Positions 48,063 to 58,639 of a stretch of DNA of 64,000 nucleotides are shown here, in pieces. The DNA lies in the NCBI GenBank assembly GCA_963576475.1, contig OY754977.1:29133972-29197971 (forward strand), in the 5' to 3' direction. The notes below the pieces were generated by a model that was not told where the DNA came from, searched no databases, and worked only from the letters and a program-made list of their open reading frames with translations. A program made the position numbers and the translations under genes. This DNA comes from Molanna angustata. Its lineage: Eukaryota > Arthropoda > Insecta > Trichoptera > Molannidae. How positions within the stretch are numbered: the stretch's first letter is position 1; the number at the start of each line of letters is the position of its first letter.

Positions 48063-49370
48063 GACTGTACCTATTGCATGTAGGTTTATAGTGATTTTTA
48101 TTAGAACTGCGCGGGACAAGTTCCTTCTGAAATGGTTTCATCCCTAATAAAATTCATAGAGTTTTTTTTTGCGATAGCTTTTCGACTCGTAATTTCACTC
48201 AAAAGCACTTTCCCTATAGTATAACAATATACGACTCCTCCACATAGGTCATAATCGTTTTAGGCCGTAGATTAATTATTTGCCATTAATACAAATGTTA
48301 ATGCCACCACCAAGAGACGTAAAAATACCCTTTCGTTTTCATACATTCGTTTCGTTTCGTTTCCATACATTATTCTACACATTTTACTGTCTAGATCGTC
48401 AGTCAGACCGACATCAACTCGATTTTATTGTCATTCATAAAAAAAACAAGAATATATACGGAATAAAATAAAATTTATACTACTGTCGTTCTTTAGAAAA
48501 CAACATGGCCCCACAGATAAAATAATGCCTATAACAAACAAAATCATCGATAAATATATTTTTTAAATACACGAACCGTGTTTGAGAGAAAACATCCGAG
48601 TGAAGAAAAAGTGTTTATGGGCGCGTATAAAAGATTGACGATTTGATCCATAAAAATATGTAAAATGTATCCATTCGTACTTTGAATTTGCGGTGTATCA
48701 GTAGACGTCTAGATTCATACACGAAGCAGTAAATAATTGTCTCTCCATCAATAGAATATTACTTACTAGGGAAGGAATCTTTTCAATTCAATTCGAAGTT
48801 TTACAAAATATCAAGCCAATAAAAAATTGTACTTATATAATAATCAAATAAAATAGTATTGGGGAGTAAACAAAAGAGATCTTACTGACTATATTTCGAT
48901 TCAAGTTTAATCCGACACTTTAGCAGTTTTTTGTATGGCAGAAACTGTCTAATCGATGGATTACAGTCGAGATATAAATAGTAAGCAAGGCCCAAGAAGT
49001 ACCTATCAAAAGTATACAATTTAAGATCTCACTAACACAGTTAGGAAAATACAAGCACAATTTTATGGAATAAAACAAGTAGGTACAATCCAGATTGCAC
49101 GATCAAGTACAGGCAATTTAAGTACGTAGGTAGAATAAATCAGAATAATACGGGTAATAAATCCGCCGCATTTTACGAAAAAATCTATTTTTTATGCATA
49201 ATAAAAGTATTTCATTTTTTTTCATATCATCACAGGATATGTGGGATTACCTGTGACAGCTGTGCGGGTTTGGATAAACTATTTTATAAAAGGAAGCACG
49301 ACACATTTTTATATCTCCACACACCAGTCTCGTTTCACCTAAATAGTCACCTAAAGTAGGTAGGTGACAG
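48063..49370. other. Non-coding AT-rich sequence
   Basis: No recognised coding region. TTTCGTTTTCATACATTCG with TTTCGTTTCGTTTCC near 48330-48365 is a short imperfect repeat. Confidence 0.3.
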
Positions 49371-50202
49371 GAAAATTATTCGAAAAACAATTATTCGATT
49401 GCTCAATTTTACGAAAATCAATTTTACGAATGGCAATTATTCGAATCACATTTTTTCGAAAAACAATTTTCCGAACACACAATTATCAGAATTTACAATT
49501 GTTCGAATTTTTATGACGTCATGTTGGTAGTATTGTGAGAGTAATAAACCATAGATTTTTATTATAATATACCAGATGTCGTAGTTAGCAAATTTTGTAT
49601 GAATCGAAAACAAATGACTCACTTTTTGCACGGAGTACTACATCTACATAGTATATTATGTATAATAAAAATCTATGGAATAAACAACATGGCGACGCAC
49701 CGCGCTGTCAGATATCCTAGGATGTACACCTATTTTTTAAACCTAAACCTACAAAACTTTGGTAAAAATAGGTTGGATAGGTTTGTTTGTAGTTATAATT
49801 GCGACTGGCGTGAGCCAGTTGCATTATATATTTAAAAAAGTAACTATTATATTAAAATAAAATAACTAAATTAGTGTGAATACTAGATAAACATAAACTG
49901 GTGTACAAACTAGGCTATCCCGCGCTGTCAAACATCAGTTATTAAAAATGTGCAAACATACGTACCCAACAATAATACAACAAGTAATAATATTCTTCAT
50001 CGAATATATTTTACTGGCAACAAATATGTCAAAGGAGGCAACATAATGACACAAAAATATATTAAATTCGGTTAATTGGTTTTCCAACAAATGTTGGTTC
50101 GAATAATTTGCTTTCGGACAATTGTCATTCTGATAACTGATTTTCGAAAAATTGTTATTCGTACAATTGCGCATTCGAACAATTGTGTTTCGAAGAATTT
50201 TC
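49371..50202. mobile_element. Fold-back element with ends built of ~15-bp TTCGAA-type subrepeats
   Basis: The left end (49371-49515) is a run of degenerate ~15-bp units like AATTATTCGAAAAAC. The right end (50090-50202) carries the same units in reverse complement. Ends match as GAAAATTATTCGAAAAACAA versus GAAAATTCTTCGAAACACAA. Inside are a second inverted repeat (CCATAGATTTTTATTAT near 49548 with its complement near 49661) and one GTGA-loop hairpin unit (49731-49835). No target duplication was recognised and no protein is encoded. Confidence 0.75.
49731..49835. repeat. Half copy of the CCTAACC / GTGA-hairpin unit
   Basis: GGTTGGATAGGTTTG and TAATTGCGACTGGCGTGAGC correspond to the unit at 32291-32524. 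The hairpin at 49800-49823 has stem ACTGGC and GCCAGT around GTGA; the counterpart has ACTCGC and GCGAGT. One base pair is thus swapped with pairing retained. Confidence 0.7.
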
Positions 50203-50474
50203 ATGTAATCGAGTAGGTATCACATAAGAATAACATTCAGAATGGGTGGTGAGCCTTATTGCTGAACTAAGTACATTATGTGAGATGTTATTTTATAAGT
50301 TCAAATACAAGTATGTTAAAAGTTGATAATGGGCATCTTCACATCTGTTGAAATTAGCAACAGAAGCGAAATAAAGAGGACGTATGTAGTTGAAGTAAAC
50401 GTCATGGCAGCAATAAATTGATATAGAAGTGTTTAGTCTACGTAAAGAAAATAAGTTTATTGAAATTTCCTTAC
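50203..50474 (-). other. Intron sequence downstream of the SK exon
   Basis: By position this is intron of the SK gene on the minus strand, starting at the donor. No feature beyond the splice donor is seen. Confidence 0.6.
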
Positions 50475-50475
50475 C
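50469..50475 (-). promoter_or_regulatory. Splice donor of the SK exon
   Basis: The minus-strand sequence ACACAAAG/GTAAGGAA gives a canonical GT donor with a good GTAAG match. It follows the conserved Thr-Lys codons exactly where the SK protein must continue in another exon. Confidence 0.88.
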
Positions 50476-50828
50476 TTTGTGTAAACTCCCGCGCTGGACA
50501 ATTCATTTTCTATAACCATGATGATGATGCCAAACATTCCCATGACGAGCGCATAGTCGCTGATTCTTTTCCGTTTCTCGAAGAGCGCCTTCCTTCTGCC
50601 AAGTCTGTAGCCGATGTTGGGTTTATGCCGGGGGCCAGATGCACCCTTGTACACGCCCCCTCCAAGGGCTCGTTCTTCAGCATACCGTGGGTACTCTGAG
50701 TGGACTCCGACCAGGGCTATACCGGCCTCCTCTCCTCCAACTGATCCCTGGTCCCCTTTCATGGCGCCACTTCCCGCGCCAACCGGACCTCCACCCGATA
50801 TGGACAAAGTCGATACCGGCTTCCGTAG
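50475..50828 (-). CDS. SK: SK (KCNN) small-conductance Ca2+-activated K+ channel, one internal exon (N-terminal cytoplasmic part plus S1)
   Basis: The exon is 354 bp, 118 codons, phase 0 at both sides. It reads [14 protein letters not shown] at its start, then a glycine-rich low-complexity part, then [20 protein letters not shown], and then the first transmembrane helix [20 protein letters not shown] followed by SSAGVYTK. The segment from [16 protein letters not shown] through S1 is a signature of animal SK channels, which open on calcium bound by calmodulin and set after-hyperpolarisation in neurons and muscle at the plasma membrane. S2-S6, the pore and the calmodulin-binding domain must lie in other exons and were not found. 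The acceptor is TTTTTTTTCAG/CTACGG and the donor AAAG/GTAAGG. The ATG at 50850-50852 lies in the intron and is not used. There are no disabling changes, so the exon appears functional. Confidence 0.95.
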
Positions 50829-50845
50829 CTGAAAAAAAATGAAAG
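50829..50845 (-). promoter_or_regulatory. Splice acceptor and polypyrimidine tract of the SK exon
   Basis: On the minus strand the sequence CATTTTTTTTCAG precedes the exon. A T8 tract next to CAG is a strong acceptor. Confidence 0.88.
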
Positions 50846-50929
50846 ATTCCATTGTACTTCAAAATAATAATTGTTTTACTAGATACATGTGCAGGCAAAA
50901 TTAGTTAAATTAAAGGAAGTGGTTAAGAG

Positions 50930-51850
50930 AGTCAGAAAACTTATTCATATATTTTTAGAAATTAGGAATTATATGACAAAGAAAGAAATGTATTACGGTC
51001 AATATATTACGGCCTAGTACAATCAATATTACAATACTCTGTCGTGGCGTGGGGGGCTGCCTATATAACACATATAACTCCTATAGAAATAGTGCAAAGA
51101 CTTATTATCAAAATTATATTGAAAAGACCAAGAGATTACCCTACCCATTTAATTTTTGTAAATTTTAAAGTACCAAGGTTTTACGATATTTTTAAGAAAA
51201 TTTCGATATTACAGATATTAAAAGAACCTGAATGTCACTTGTTCATAACAGAAAACCGTACCAGGAACAAGTATAAATAATACATATATACATCCAAAAT
51301 TAAACACATCATAATGCGCAGCACTATTACACATACATGGCAGAACATTTTTTCAACAAACTTACAACGGATATAAGACAGTCAAATTATGAAACGTTAG
51401 GAAACAAAATAAGGAAACACTTTAAAGTAAAAGAATAGAAAAGGGGTTAATAGAATCTTGGGGTTTAAATTAATTTATTGTTTTGATGCTTTTTTTTTGT
51501 TTTGATGTTTTTTGTATTGATGCTTTTTTTGTTTTGATGCTTTTTTATGCTATTTGTATTAATGCTTTTTTTTGCTTTGATGCTTTTTTTGTATTGATGC
51601 TTTTTGTGTTTATACTTTTTTTTGTTTGATGCTTTTTGTATAGATGTTTTATTTTCGTCTACCTACCTATAGTTATAATATTGTTTATTTTATATATTTT
51701 GTATGACTTTATGTTTTTATGTGATTGAATCGTTCTTAATGTACTCACTTTCTCAGCACAAGCATTTTATGCTTTTTGGGAAAGAGAAAAAAAAACAGTG
51801 TACTAATTCAAATAATTGTATATATTTTTTGATTAAATAAATAAATTAAA
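50930..51850 (+). pseudogene. LINE (Jockey/R1-like) RT C-terminus and 3' UTR
   Basis: The frame around 51000-51280 gives YYGLVQSILQYSVVAWGAAY, then EIVQRLIIKIILKRPRDYPT, the thumb region of a LINE RT (usual form: YxALxxSxxxYGxxxWGG, then QxxxIRxI). The C-terminus reads SNYETLGNKIRKHFKVKE with TAG near 51437. A T-rich 3' UTR follows with a degenerate repeat (51476-51650), a hairpin AAGCATTTTATGCTT near 51762-51776 and A-rich runs. The catalytic RT and endonuclease are missing. Confidence 0.72.
51476..51650. repeat. Degenerate TTTTTTGT(A/T)TTGATGC minisatellite
   Basis: The words TTTTGATGC and TGTATTGATGC recur about ten times at 15-25-bp spacing. It lies within the 3' UTR of the preceding LINE fragment. 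Confidence 0.75.
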
Positions 51851-52539
51851 AAAAAAAATAACGGTTTAATCTTATAAAAATATACAAGATCAAATACATA
51901 AAAACAAAGACATCAAAATCCTTAAAATTATACAATTTCTACCAACACTGTCACTAACGATGTTTATACTCTAAAATTATTATAATATTTTCTTATTCAT
52001 AAAACATTTCGTGACACTAAAAAGCTGCCCAAAACATTACTAAACACACGCCTGAATGTCCTTCATGACGCAGAACCCGGGCATAAAATACATTGTAAAA
52101 CAATGCCACATAAACATTTAGTACCTATACATATACGTATTTAACCTGTTAATGCCAAAAGAGTTTAACATGTCTTGAGAGTTAATAATCATCTTCACAA
52201 TAAGATCTTATTCTATACATACGTAAATTAACTCACAAAACATCAAAATCACGACATTGATTTATAATATTATTTCTCGTAACTTTATACTATAAACCAC
52301 CAATAATGAAAAATTCATAGTTGGCGACTTTAACTGCCATAATATCTATATAATAAACAGCAGAATGTTTCGCCATCCAACAAGCACTAGAACAAATACA
52401 ATTAGTACACGCATTGATATTGTCAGATTCACTTAGTGTCCTTTTGAAAATCACATCAAACTTATTATACTCTCCTCAAGATCAACTTATGTATGTGCTC
52501 AATTAAATTAAAACTTTTCTGACTTCAATCGAAAAACAT
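51851..52539. other. Non-coding AT-rich sequence
   Basis: No recognised coding sequence. Part of it may be decayed 5' sequence of the LINE fragment that follows. Confidence 0.3.
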
Positions 52540-53160
52540 CACCATAATTCTGGCCTGAATCTCAGGACATCTGGGAATTGAAGGGAACGAAATAGCAGAT
52601 TCATTAGCCAAATTAGCTTCTTCTGGTAGCAATTTAAATATAAATCTGAACATTCCAACTACTGATTACTTACCAACCCTCAAAACTAACATGATTCATA
52701 GATGGAAAAAAAAAACTTGACAGTTTACATAAATAAGACAGGATTGTTTTACGCTGGAATTTAACCCTCTATTCCCAAAAAAAATGGTTTCAGGGAAAGA
52801 GACTCTCTAGGGGAGACATATCTTGTATAACACGTATGAAAGTGGACCATTGCCGTGTTGCTTCCCACCTTTACAAAATCAATGTAATTAACAGTCCAGT
52901 TTGTGAGTGTGGTCAGGAGGAGGAGACTCTTGACCATTTATTTTTCAATTGCTTCAACCGTATATCTTCTAACAATTCATTTTACAAACAATTCATTTTA
53001 TAAACATATTACTTAACTTCATAAATTCAAATAACATCCAACTTTAATTAATTTTATTTCAACAAATTTTACCTAATTATGATATTTTCACCAAGGCGAA
53101 AAACACTTTCTCTCTAGGGTGAACTGTCCAGTAAACAAAAAATAACTGCCGTAACATACT
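52540..53160 (+). pseudogene. I-type LINE fragment: RNase H end, C-terminal zinc knuckle, 3' tail
   Basis: SGHLGIEGNEIADSLAKLAS near 52563-52625 is the conserved final RNase H motif (GHxGIxGNExAD.LAK) of I-clade LINEs. It is followed by IPTTDYLPTLKTNMIHRWKK. Across frameshifts come VDHCRVASHLYKI and SPVCECGQEEETLDHLFFNC, the C-terminal knuckle. The 3' tail includes CTAGGGTGAACTG near 53115. It is in the same family as 3288-3425. Confidence 0.78.
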
Positions 53161-53174
53161 GTGAGAATATGCTA

Positions 53175-53800
53175 ATACTGACCTAAATGGCAATATTCTA
53201 GAACTATGGTTCGAGGGAAACCAATTATCTCTTATACACGATGCCAAACCACCACCATCATTTGACAGCGGTAGATGGAAAAGATACTATAACTCATACT
53301 TTATTCTTGCGATTAAGACACTAAGTCACCATTGTGTAAAGTCAATGGGCTATCCAATACCACACACCCAGCATGGCCCTATAATCTGTCAGCTAGGGGC
53401 AGCTGTCAAACCTAAGAAGGTTCCTTTTTGAAATAGATTCAACTTCAAGAAAGCAAATTGTTCTAACTTTACTAATAACTTGGACAAAGAAGTAAAACAT
53501 CTCAACAATCCCTTTTTTAGTATGAAATATTCTTTTAAATAGTCGAAAAGGTCTCCAGATTGCACATACTGAGAGGGTGCCGTACATAATACATTCCAGG
53601 ACTCCCACCCGATGTAATGGACCTTATGATGCAATATGGAAACCTTTACAGGGACTCACCTTTTCAGAGCACACTATCAAAATGGGTAAACCCCTATCAG
53701 GCCCAGTCGCTGAAAACTGAAGAAGTCAATAGATCAAGATGATCGAAGGTATTAGACAAAAAATCATTACGATTAATTATGAAACATTGGAACGAAAAAT
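53175..53800 (+). pseudogene. LINE endonuclease-to-RT linker region, decayed
   Basis: The plus strand gives LELWFEGNQLSLIHDAKPPP, SFDSGRWKRYYNS, FILAIKTLSHHC and PIPHTQHGPIICQL, then VPF...RFNFKKANCSNFT and PGLPPDVMDLMM. This order resembles the C-terminal half of the APE-type endonuclease and the following linker in an insect LINE, with H(R)PIIC at the expected SDH-like place. Stops and frameshifts are present. The assignment rests on recalled family patterns. Confidence 0.55.
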
Positions 53801-55189
53801 TAATCCTTTGAATCAAAGGCGGTGGATTAAGAGGAATAACTGACTTACACACAGACTTCTATTATGACAGTCCTTTTGATGAGCATAGGGGAAGATTCAA
53901 ATAAAGAGAAATACAGGTTTTTGTTAGCTTTTTTAGGATAAAATAAATTGAATAAGGTATTACCTGCATTTAATTTTTATATCTAAAACAAATCAATACT
54001 TTAGCAAATTGAAATACTATTTTATCAAAATATCCATAACATAAATAATATAACGAAAAGCAGTTGAAAATTGCTGAAATCAATCTTTATGCCATAATCG
54101 CATTGTCTTTATTCAACGAGTGAGCGCCAAAATAATCTCAGTTCAAGGTCTGAAGTGTTCTGCCGGTGATTTAATTTAATTCCTCGACTTGATTATTAGC
54201 TTAATTTAATTTCTGTGTTTTGCTCCAATGCCTGGGGGATACTTCGAATAGATATGTCAAAACAGAATGATTTATCTTCCGAGGGATAGGTATTGTATTA
54301 TCAGTAGAATCAATAAATATCCCATATTGGTATTGCTTCTGCGAGTTCAATGCGAATAAATCATATATTCGCGAGCCTATGAATAGCTGAACGAAAACAT
54401 TATTATTTCATCGTATGAGATTTATTCGGTTGGCATTTGTTTGGAAATGGGTTGGTTCTAAACATACGCTCGTAGAATTGGGTGTGCCATGCTCAATAAT
54501 GTATCGACCCTCGAACGATTAAGTTCACCTTTAGTTTGTGGTGATTTGCTAAGATTCATAGCGAAAATATATATTAACGTGGCAACACTCATCTATGGAA
54601 CATTCCAGAATAATCGTAAAAATATAAATAGTCGTTTTTTCCTTCGCCCGCTATTGCTCTCTCGATCTGTCAACGTAAGCGTCAATCCTTATTTTATCAG
54701 CCGTGTGAAATTATAAAATCTTATTGTCAATTAATCAAGTAAACCAAAGATTGTTATGTGTGAATAAAATTGTGGATCAGTAAGTAATCACTTTCATTCA
54801 GTTGACCCAAAACATTTCTTCGTATTTGAGATGAATTAATATTTAGAGGGAGTTGTTTGTTGAGATACATAAATCAATTATTGAACACGCCTAGTGAAAC
54901 CTTCAAAATTATCAATTAATATTTAAAACATAGCAATAAACTTAACCTCTAAAAGTTCAAGCATGTAGGGAATTCAGAAAGATAGAAGATGTGAATTGTC
55001 TTGTTTCAAGGATACGATATTCATTATAAAAGGTAGGTACGCTTAGACTTTCGGATTTCGGACTTCATCTTTATCAGCCCGGCATGAATCTTTTTTATAT
55101 TATAAGAATGAATGAACATAAATCAGAAAATCTAGATATTGACACACGTCAATTATATTACTTGCTGTATGAAACACACGTATGGAAGT
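53801..55189. other. Non-coding AT-rich sequence
   Basis: The only longer frame (54489-54716) has no recognised similarity. No terminal or tandem repeats seen. Confidence 0.3.
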
Positions 55190-56011
55190 ATGGAAGAGTT
55201 ACAGTATCTTGTAAGAATGGTATATGAAGGATGTATAGAGAATGGACTTAGGATGAATGCCAGCAAATCAAAGACAATGGTCTTTGAAAAGAGTGAGAGC
55301 AGAACAGCGTGTAAAATAAGAGTAGAGAACGAATGGCTCGAGCAAGTCGACGAATATGTGTACTTGGGAAGTATATTTCAACGGAATGGACGACTCGATA
55401 AAGAGATCGAAAGAAGAGTTATGGCAGGAAACAGAGTGAATGGAGCACTAAGACCAATTATTATGAATGATCGGAACATATCAAAGGATGCCAAAGTTGC
55501 CATTCATAACGCCGTCGTAGTGCCAACCTTGACGTATGCAAGTGAAACCTGGACATGGCAGAAGACGCATGAAAGTAGAATAAATGCAGTTGAAATGAGA
55601 TCGTTATGAAGGATTTGTAATAGAACGATGTATGACCGGGTAAGAAATGAGGACATAAGGAAAGAATGTAAGATGAAGAAAGATGTCATTACTAGAATGA
55701 AAGTGAACACATTGAGATGGTTTGGTCACATGGGGAGAATTAATGAGGAGCACCTGACGAAGAAAATATACAGAGCGGAAAGGAATGGAATGAGAGGTCG
55801 GGGACGCCCAAGAAAGGGATGGCACGACCATGTGAACGAAATTTTGAAAGACGGAAATGTTAGAAGTGTAAGCAATAGACGAACATGTATGAGACGTCGC
55901 ACGAATGTGGACGAGGTGAGGGATGCGTGCCAGGATAGAAAAATGTGGCGTTCGGTTCTCTCTGCCTACGACATGGCGTGATGGTATGTATGTATGTATG
56001 TATGTATGTAA
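55190..56011 (+). pseudogene. RTE LINE 3' half, youngest copy, one nonsense codon
   Basis: The copy begins EELQYLVRMVYEGCIENGLR just after the catalytic box and continues through EWLEQVDEYVYLGSIFQRNG, RNISKDAKVAIHNAVVVPTL and WTWQKTHESRINAVEMRSL. A TGA at 55607-55609 then replaces an expected CGA arginine codon. The same frame goes on through LRWFGHMGRINEEHLTKKIY, RGRPRKGWHDHVNEILKDGN and WRSVLSAYDMA, stopping near 55981. It ends in (ATGT)n at 55984-56011. Apart from that stop it is intact, so it is younger than the other RTE copies here. Endonuclease and RT core are truncated away. Confidence 0.85.
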
Positions 56012-56385
56012 TTTCGTTTTATTTTTTCATAATTTTTATCTGACTAAACATTTATCAGCGTTATTTTTTTTATGTAACTTAAATGTAACAAGCCTCAGTC
56101 CTCAAATCGCTTTCAATATTTGTTTCAAAAATACTGCGCACGGTAACGGTTCGTAGTTTTCAAATATAATTTCCCGAAGAAGTAAATATGTAAAATATTT
56201 TATTTCAAGAAGAAGTACAATACGTGTTCAAGTGTCAATATAATATTCAAATATAAATCCCTGGAGTATTTTCTCAGATCAGTCAGCTCAACTATTCAAA
56301 TAAATAAAAGTGATTTGGAGTTTCAAAAATAAATCACCATTGGCAAATAAAGACAATTCAGGTCAACTTATATAACGATGGGTTA
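56012..56385. other. Non-coding AT-rich sequence
   Basis: No recognised feature. Confidence 0.3.
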
Positions 56386-56428
56386 AACCAAAGACCTTAT
56401 ATACTTTAGTATATAAGGTTTTTGGGTT
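56386..56428. repeat. Tiny palindromic element AACCAAAGACCTTATATAC, best copy
   Basis: A 43-bp hairpin: AACCAAAGACCTTATATAC, loop TTTA, then GTATATAAGGTTTTTGGGTT. Arms pair with two mismatches. Compare 22799 and 27468. Confidence 0.65.
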
Positions 56429-56937
56429 AAATATTATATACCTACTGTATTTTTTTGTTAGTTCCATCGCCACCCCCTCAAGCTCATTTCACACTATGGA
56501 ATATAACGTATATTATATCCCTTAATATAACTTTTGTCCCACAATTGGTGTTCACACTGTGAGATATAATATTTAAGGCCTGTTCAGATATGGCGCGTTT
56601 GCTATATATTCTAGGGCCTGTTCAGACATGGCGCGTTTGAGGTATCCGCGAAGTAACTAACGAATACTAAGGCGTTAATGTAAGGTCAATAGATTTGCAT
56701 CCTTGTGATTTTCGCAAAATTGAACAGGGCCTTAACCAAACCAATTCAGTTGCGATCGCCATTGCATCATAACATCAACTCGTCCGTCAAGTTAAAATTG
56801 GATATTGTTTTGCTAAAAAGCCTCGATAGTTCATCAAACGAAGATGATAAAGAATTCGATTTTCGTGTGTTACTGTTAAGTAAAAATATAAGCGTAGATA
56901 CTGGATATCAAATCGTATAAAGTGTAGAGAGGAATAT
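56429..56937. other. Non-coding sequence with a short direct repeat
   Basis: GGCCTGTTCAGATATGGCGC at about 56578 and GGCCTGTTCAGACATGGCGC at about 56615 form a direct repeat 37 bp apart. The frame at 56705-56920 is unassigned. Confidence 0.4.
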
Positions 56938-57075
56938 TTATTTATTTATTTATTTGATCATAACAGAAATATAGCAATAATAACATCATTATAAAAAAAA
57001 AAACAAAAAACATTTCATATTAACGTTGGCCTCTCCCACTAGGAATGTCCTGTGTCGGGAGAAGCAAACTCACAT
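56938..57075 (-). mobile_element. Possible LINE 3' tail with (AAAT)n
   Basis: On the minus strand a hairpin-forming TCCCGACACAGGACATTCC with CTAGTGGGAG precedes an A/T-rich stretch ending in (AAAT)n at 56938-56955. This is the layout of a LINE 3' end. There is no coding part to confirm it. Confidence 0.35.
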
Positions 57076-57125
57076 ATATATTAATTATCGATGAAGTTTT
57101 TATTTGGTAGAATTCCATTATATGT

Positions 57126-57309
57126 TATATCTATAATAAAAAGTAAAGACTTTTTGATTCTACATTAATTTAATTGAGCGCGATAGGCCTATTTCGCCTT
57201 GTTAGGGCATTAACTAGCTTATTAATGCCCTAACAAGGCGAAATAGGCCTATCGCGCTCAATTAAATTAATGTAGAATCAAAAAGTCTTTACTTTTTATT
57301 ATAGATATA
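57126..57309. repeat. Perfect 88-bp inverted repeat with 8-nt loop
   Basis: The arms 57126-57213 and 57222-57309 are exact reverse complements by direct reading. The loop is CTAGCTTA. The arm contains GAGCGCGATAGGCCTATTTC and GCCTTGTTAGGGCATTAA. It has no coding capacity. Confidence 0.95.
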
Positions 57310-58090
57310 TCACATATTTATATTACACAAACATAAAATCACAAAACAAATTTATTTATTTATTAACTGTGTTTGCCATTTACATGGTGTATTCAAAATA
57401 TACAAAATAAAGTAGGTACATAATGTGTGAAAATACATAAAAAAACAAACATATCCTATTTATAAACAATGAAAATAAAGCAAGAAGATATATAAAGAAA
57501 AACTTATACAAAATAAAAATAAAATACATATAAAATATGGTGAATTCAGACTTTTTAATGAATTGGATGAAGAAAAGTTTTTTAATTATTACCGGATGAC
57601 TTAAATCAAATTCATCGAACTTAATTCTATGATTGAAGATGACATTATGAAGCAAAACACGCATTTATGAAAAAGTATTCCTTCCACGGAGAGACTAGCG
57701 ATGACTTAAAGGTTGGTTTCAAAATAATACATAATTATTTATTCTTCTGTTTTAGTTTTTATTTAGTACCTACTTACTTACAAATAATTGATATTACAAA
57801 AAATTATCTCATAAATACAAATTAACAATAAACGCTCGTGGTCACTCACAGAAATGAACTGTGGGCAAATTGACGCGTGTAAAACGGCGTGCGAAGACGC
57901 GGGCAAAATAAACATTTTGAAATCATTCGATCGGCCAAAAAAATATTGTTGCAGTTATTCAAGTAAACAGTTCTATTCAGTACGGACTTTAAATCAAAAC
58001 ATCTATATATATAAAAATTGATGTTGGTATATATGTACATATGTATTTATGTATGTTTGAATGTACGTGGCCAGAAGAGACGGAAGGGAC
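57310..58090. other. Non-coding AT-rich sequence
   Basis: No gene recognised. (TATT)n-like words flank the hairpin at 57350-57364. Confidence 0.3.
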
Positions 58091-58529
58091 TAGTGATGAG
58101 TAAAAGTCTTGCGAGACTTCCAAGACCAAGACGGCATGAGTCGCCGCAAGACCAAGACCAAGATCGGGAGGTGCAAGCATAAGACCAATACTAAGACCAG
58201 GCTTTGCAAGAGTCTTGCAGTCTCACAAAAATTTATGAACTAATTTATTTTTAATTAAAATGATATTTACTACATAATATCGACATAATACTACAAATTT
58301 ATGTTTTTTCTCATATTTCATTATAATTACTGAATTTTAACAGCAAAATAAAAAATGTTTCTTTGAATAAGTTGCAAGACTAAGACTCGATTGAGTATGC
58401 AAGACCAGGACTGGGTATCCAAGACCAAAACTCGATTGAGTATGCAAGACGAAGATCGAGAACAAGACGACATCTGTAAATTCAAGACCAAGACCACCTC
58501 GGTCTTGGTCTTGCATTTACTCATCACTT
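58091..58529. mobile_element. hAT-like MITE with CAAGACCAAGAC subterminal repeats
   Basis: The ends read TAGTGATGAGTAAAAG on the left and, in reverse complement, AAGTGATGAGTAAATG on the right. Many CAAGAC/GTCTTG words are clustered near both ends (58110-58220 and 58375-58515), as in hAT elements where short subterminal repeats bind transposase. It sits inside a GACGGAAGGGACT minisatellite. No clean 8-bp duplication was found, and no transposase is present. Confidence 0.6.
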
Positions 58530-58537
58530 GGAGGTGA

Positions 58538-58620
58538 CTGATGAGACGGAAGGGACTGAAGGGACGGAACGGACTGTAGGGACGGAAGGGACTGAAAGGA
58601 CGGAAATGAATGAAGGGACA
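58538..58620. repeat. GACGGAAGGGACTGA minisatellite, about 5 units
   Basis: Imperfect units of GACGGAAGGGACTGA or GACGGAACGGACTGT. One unit (58079-58090) lies left of the hAT-like element, so that element probably inserted within or next to this tract. Confidence 0.75.
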
Positions 58621-58639
58621 GATCAATTAGAGATTCTAG

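Noticed and set aside
50460..50842. Plus-strand frames rich in proline over the SK exon
   Set aside because: They are antisense shadows of the glycine-rich SK coding sequence.
50457..50852. The full 131-codon frame starting at the ATG at 50850-50852 as an intact small gene
   Set aside because: A T8-CAG acceptor and GTAAGG donor show that only 50475-50828 is exon, matching the internal SK sequence.
57989..58180. Minus-strand frame with PPDLGLGLAATHAVLVLEVS
   Set aside because: It arises from the CAAGAC subterminal repeats of the hAT-like MITE.
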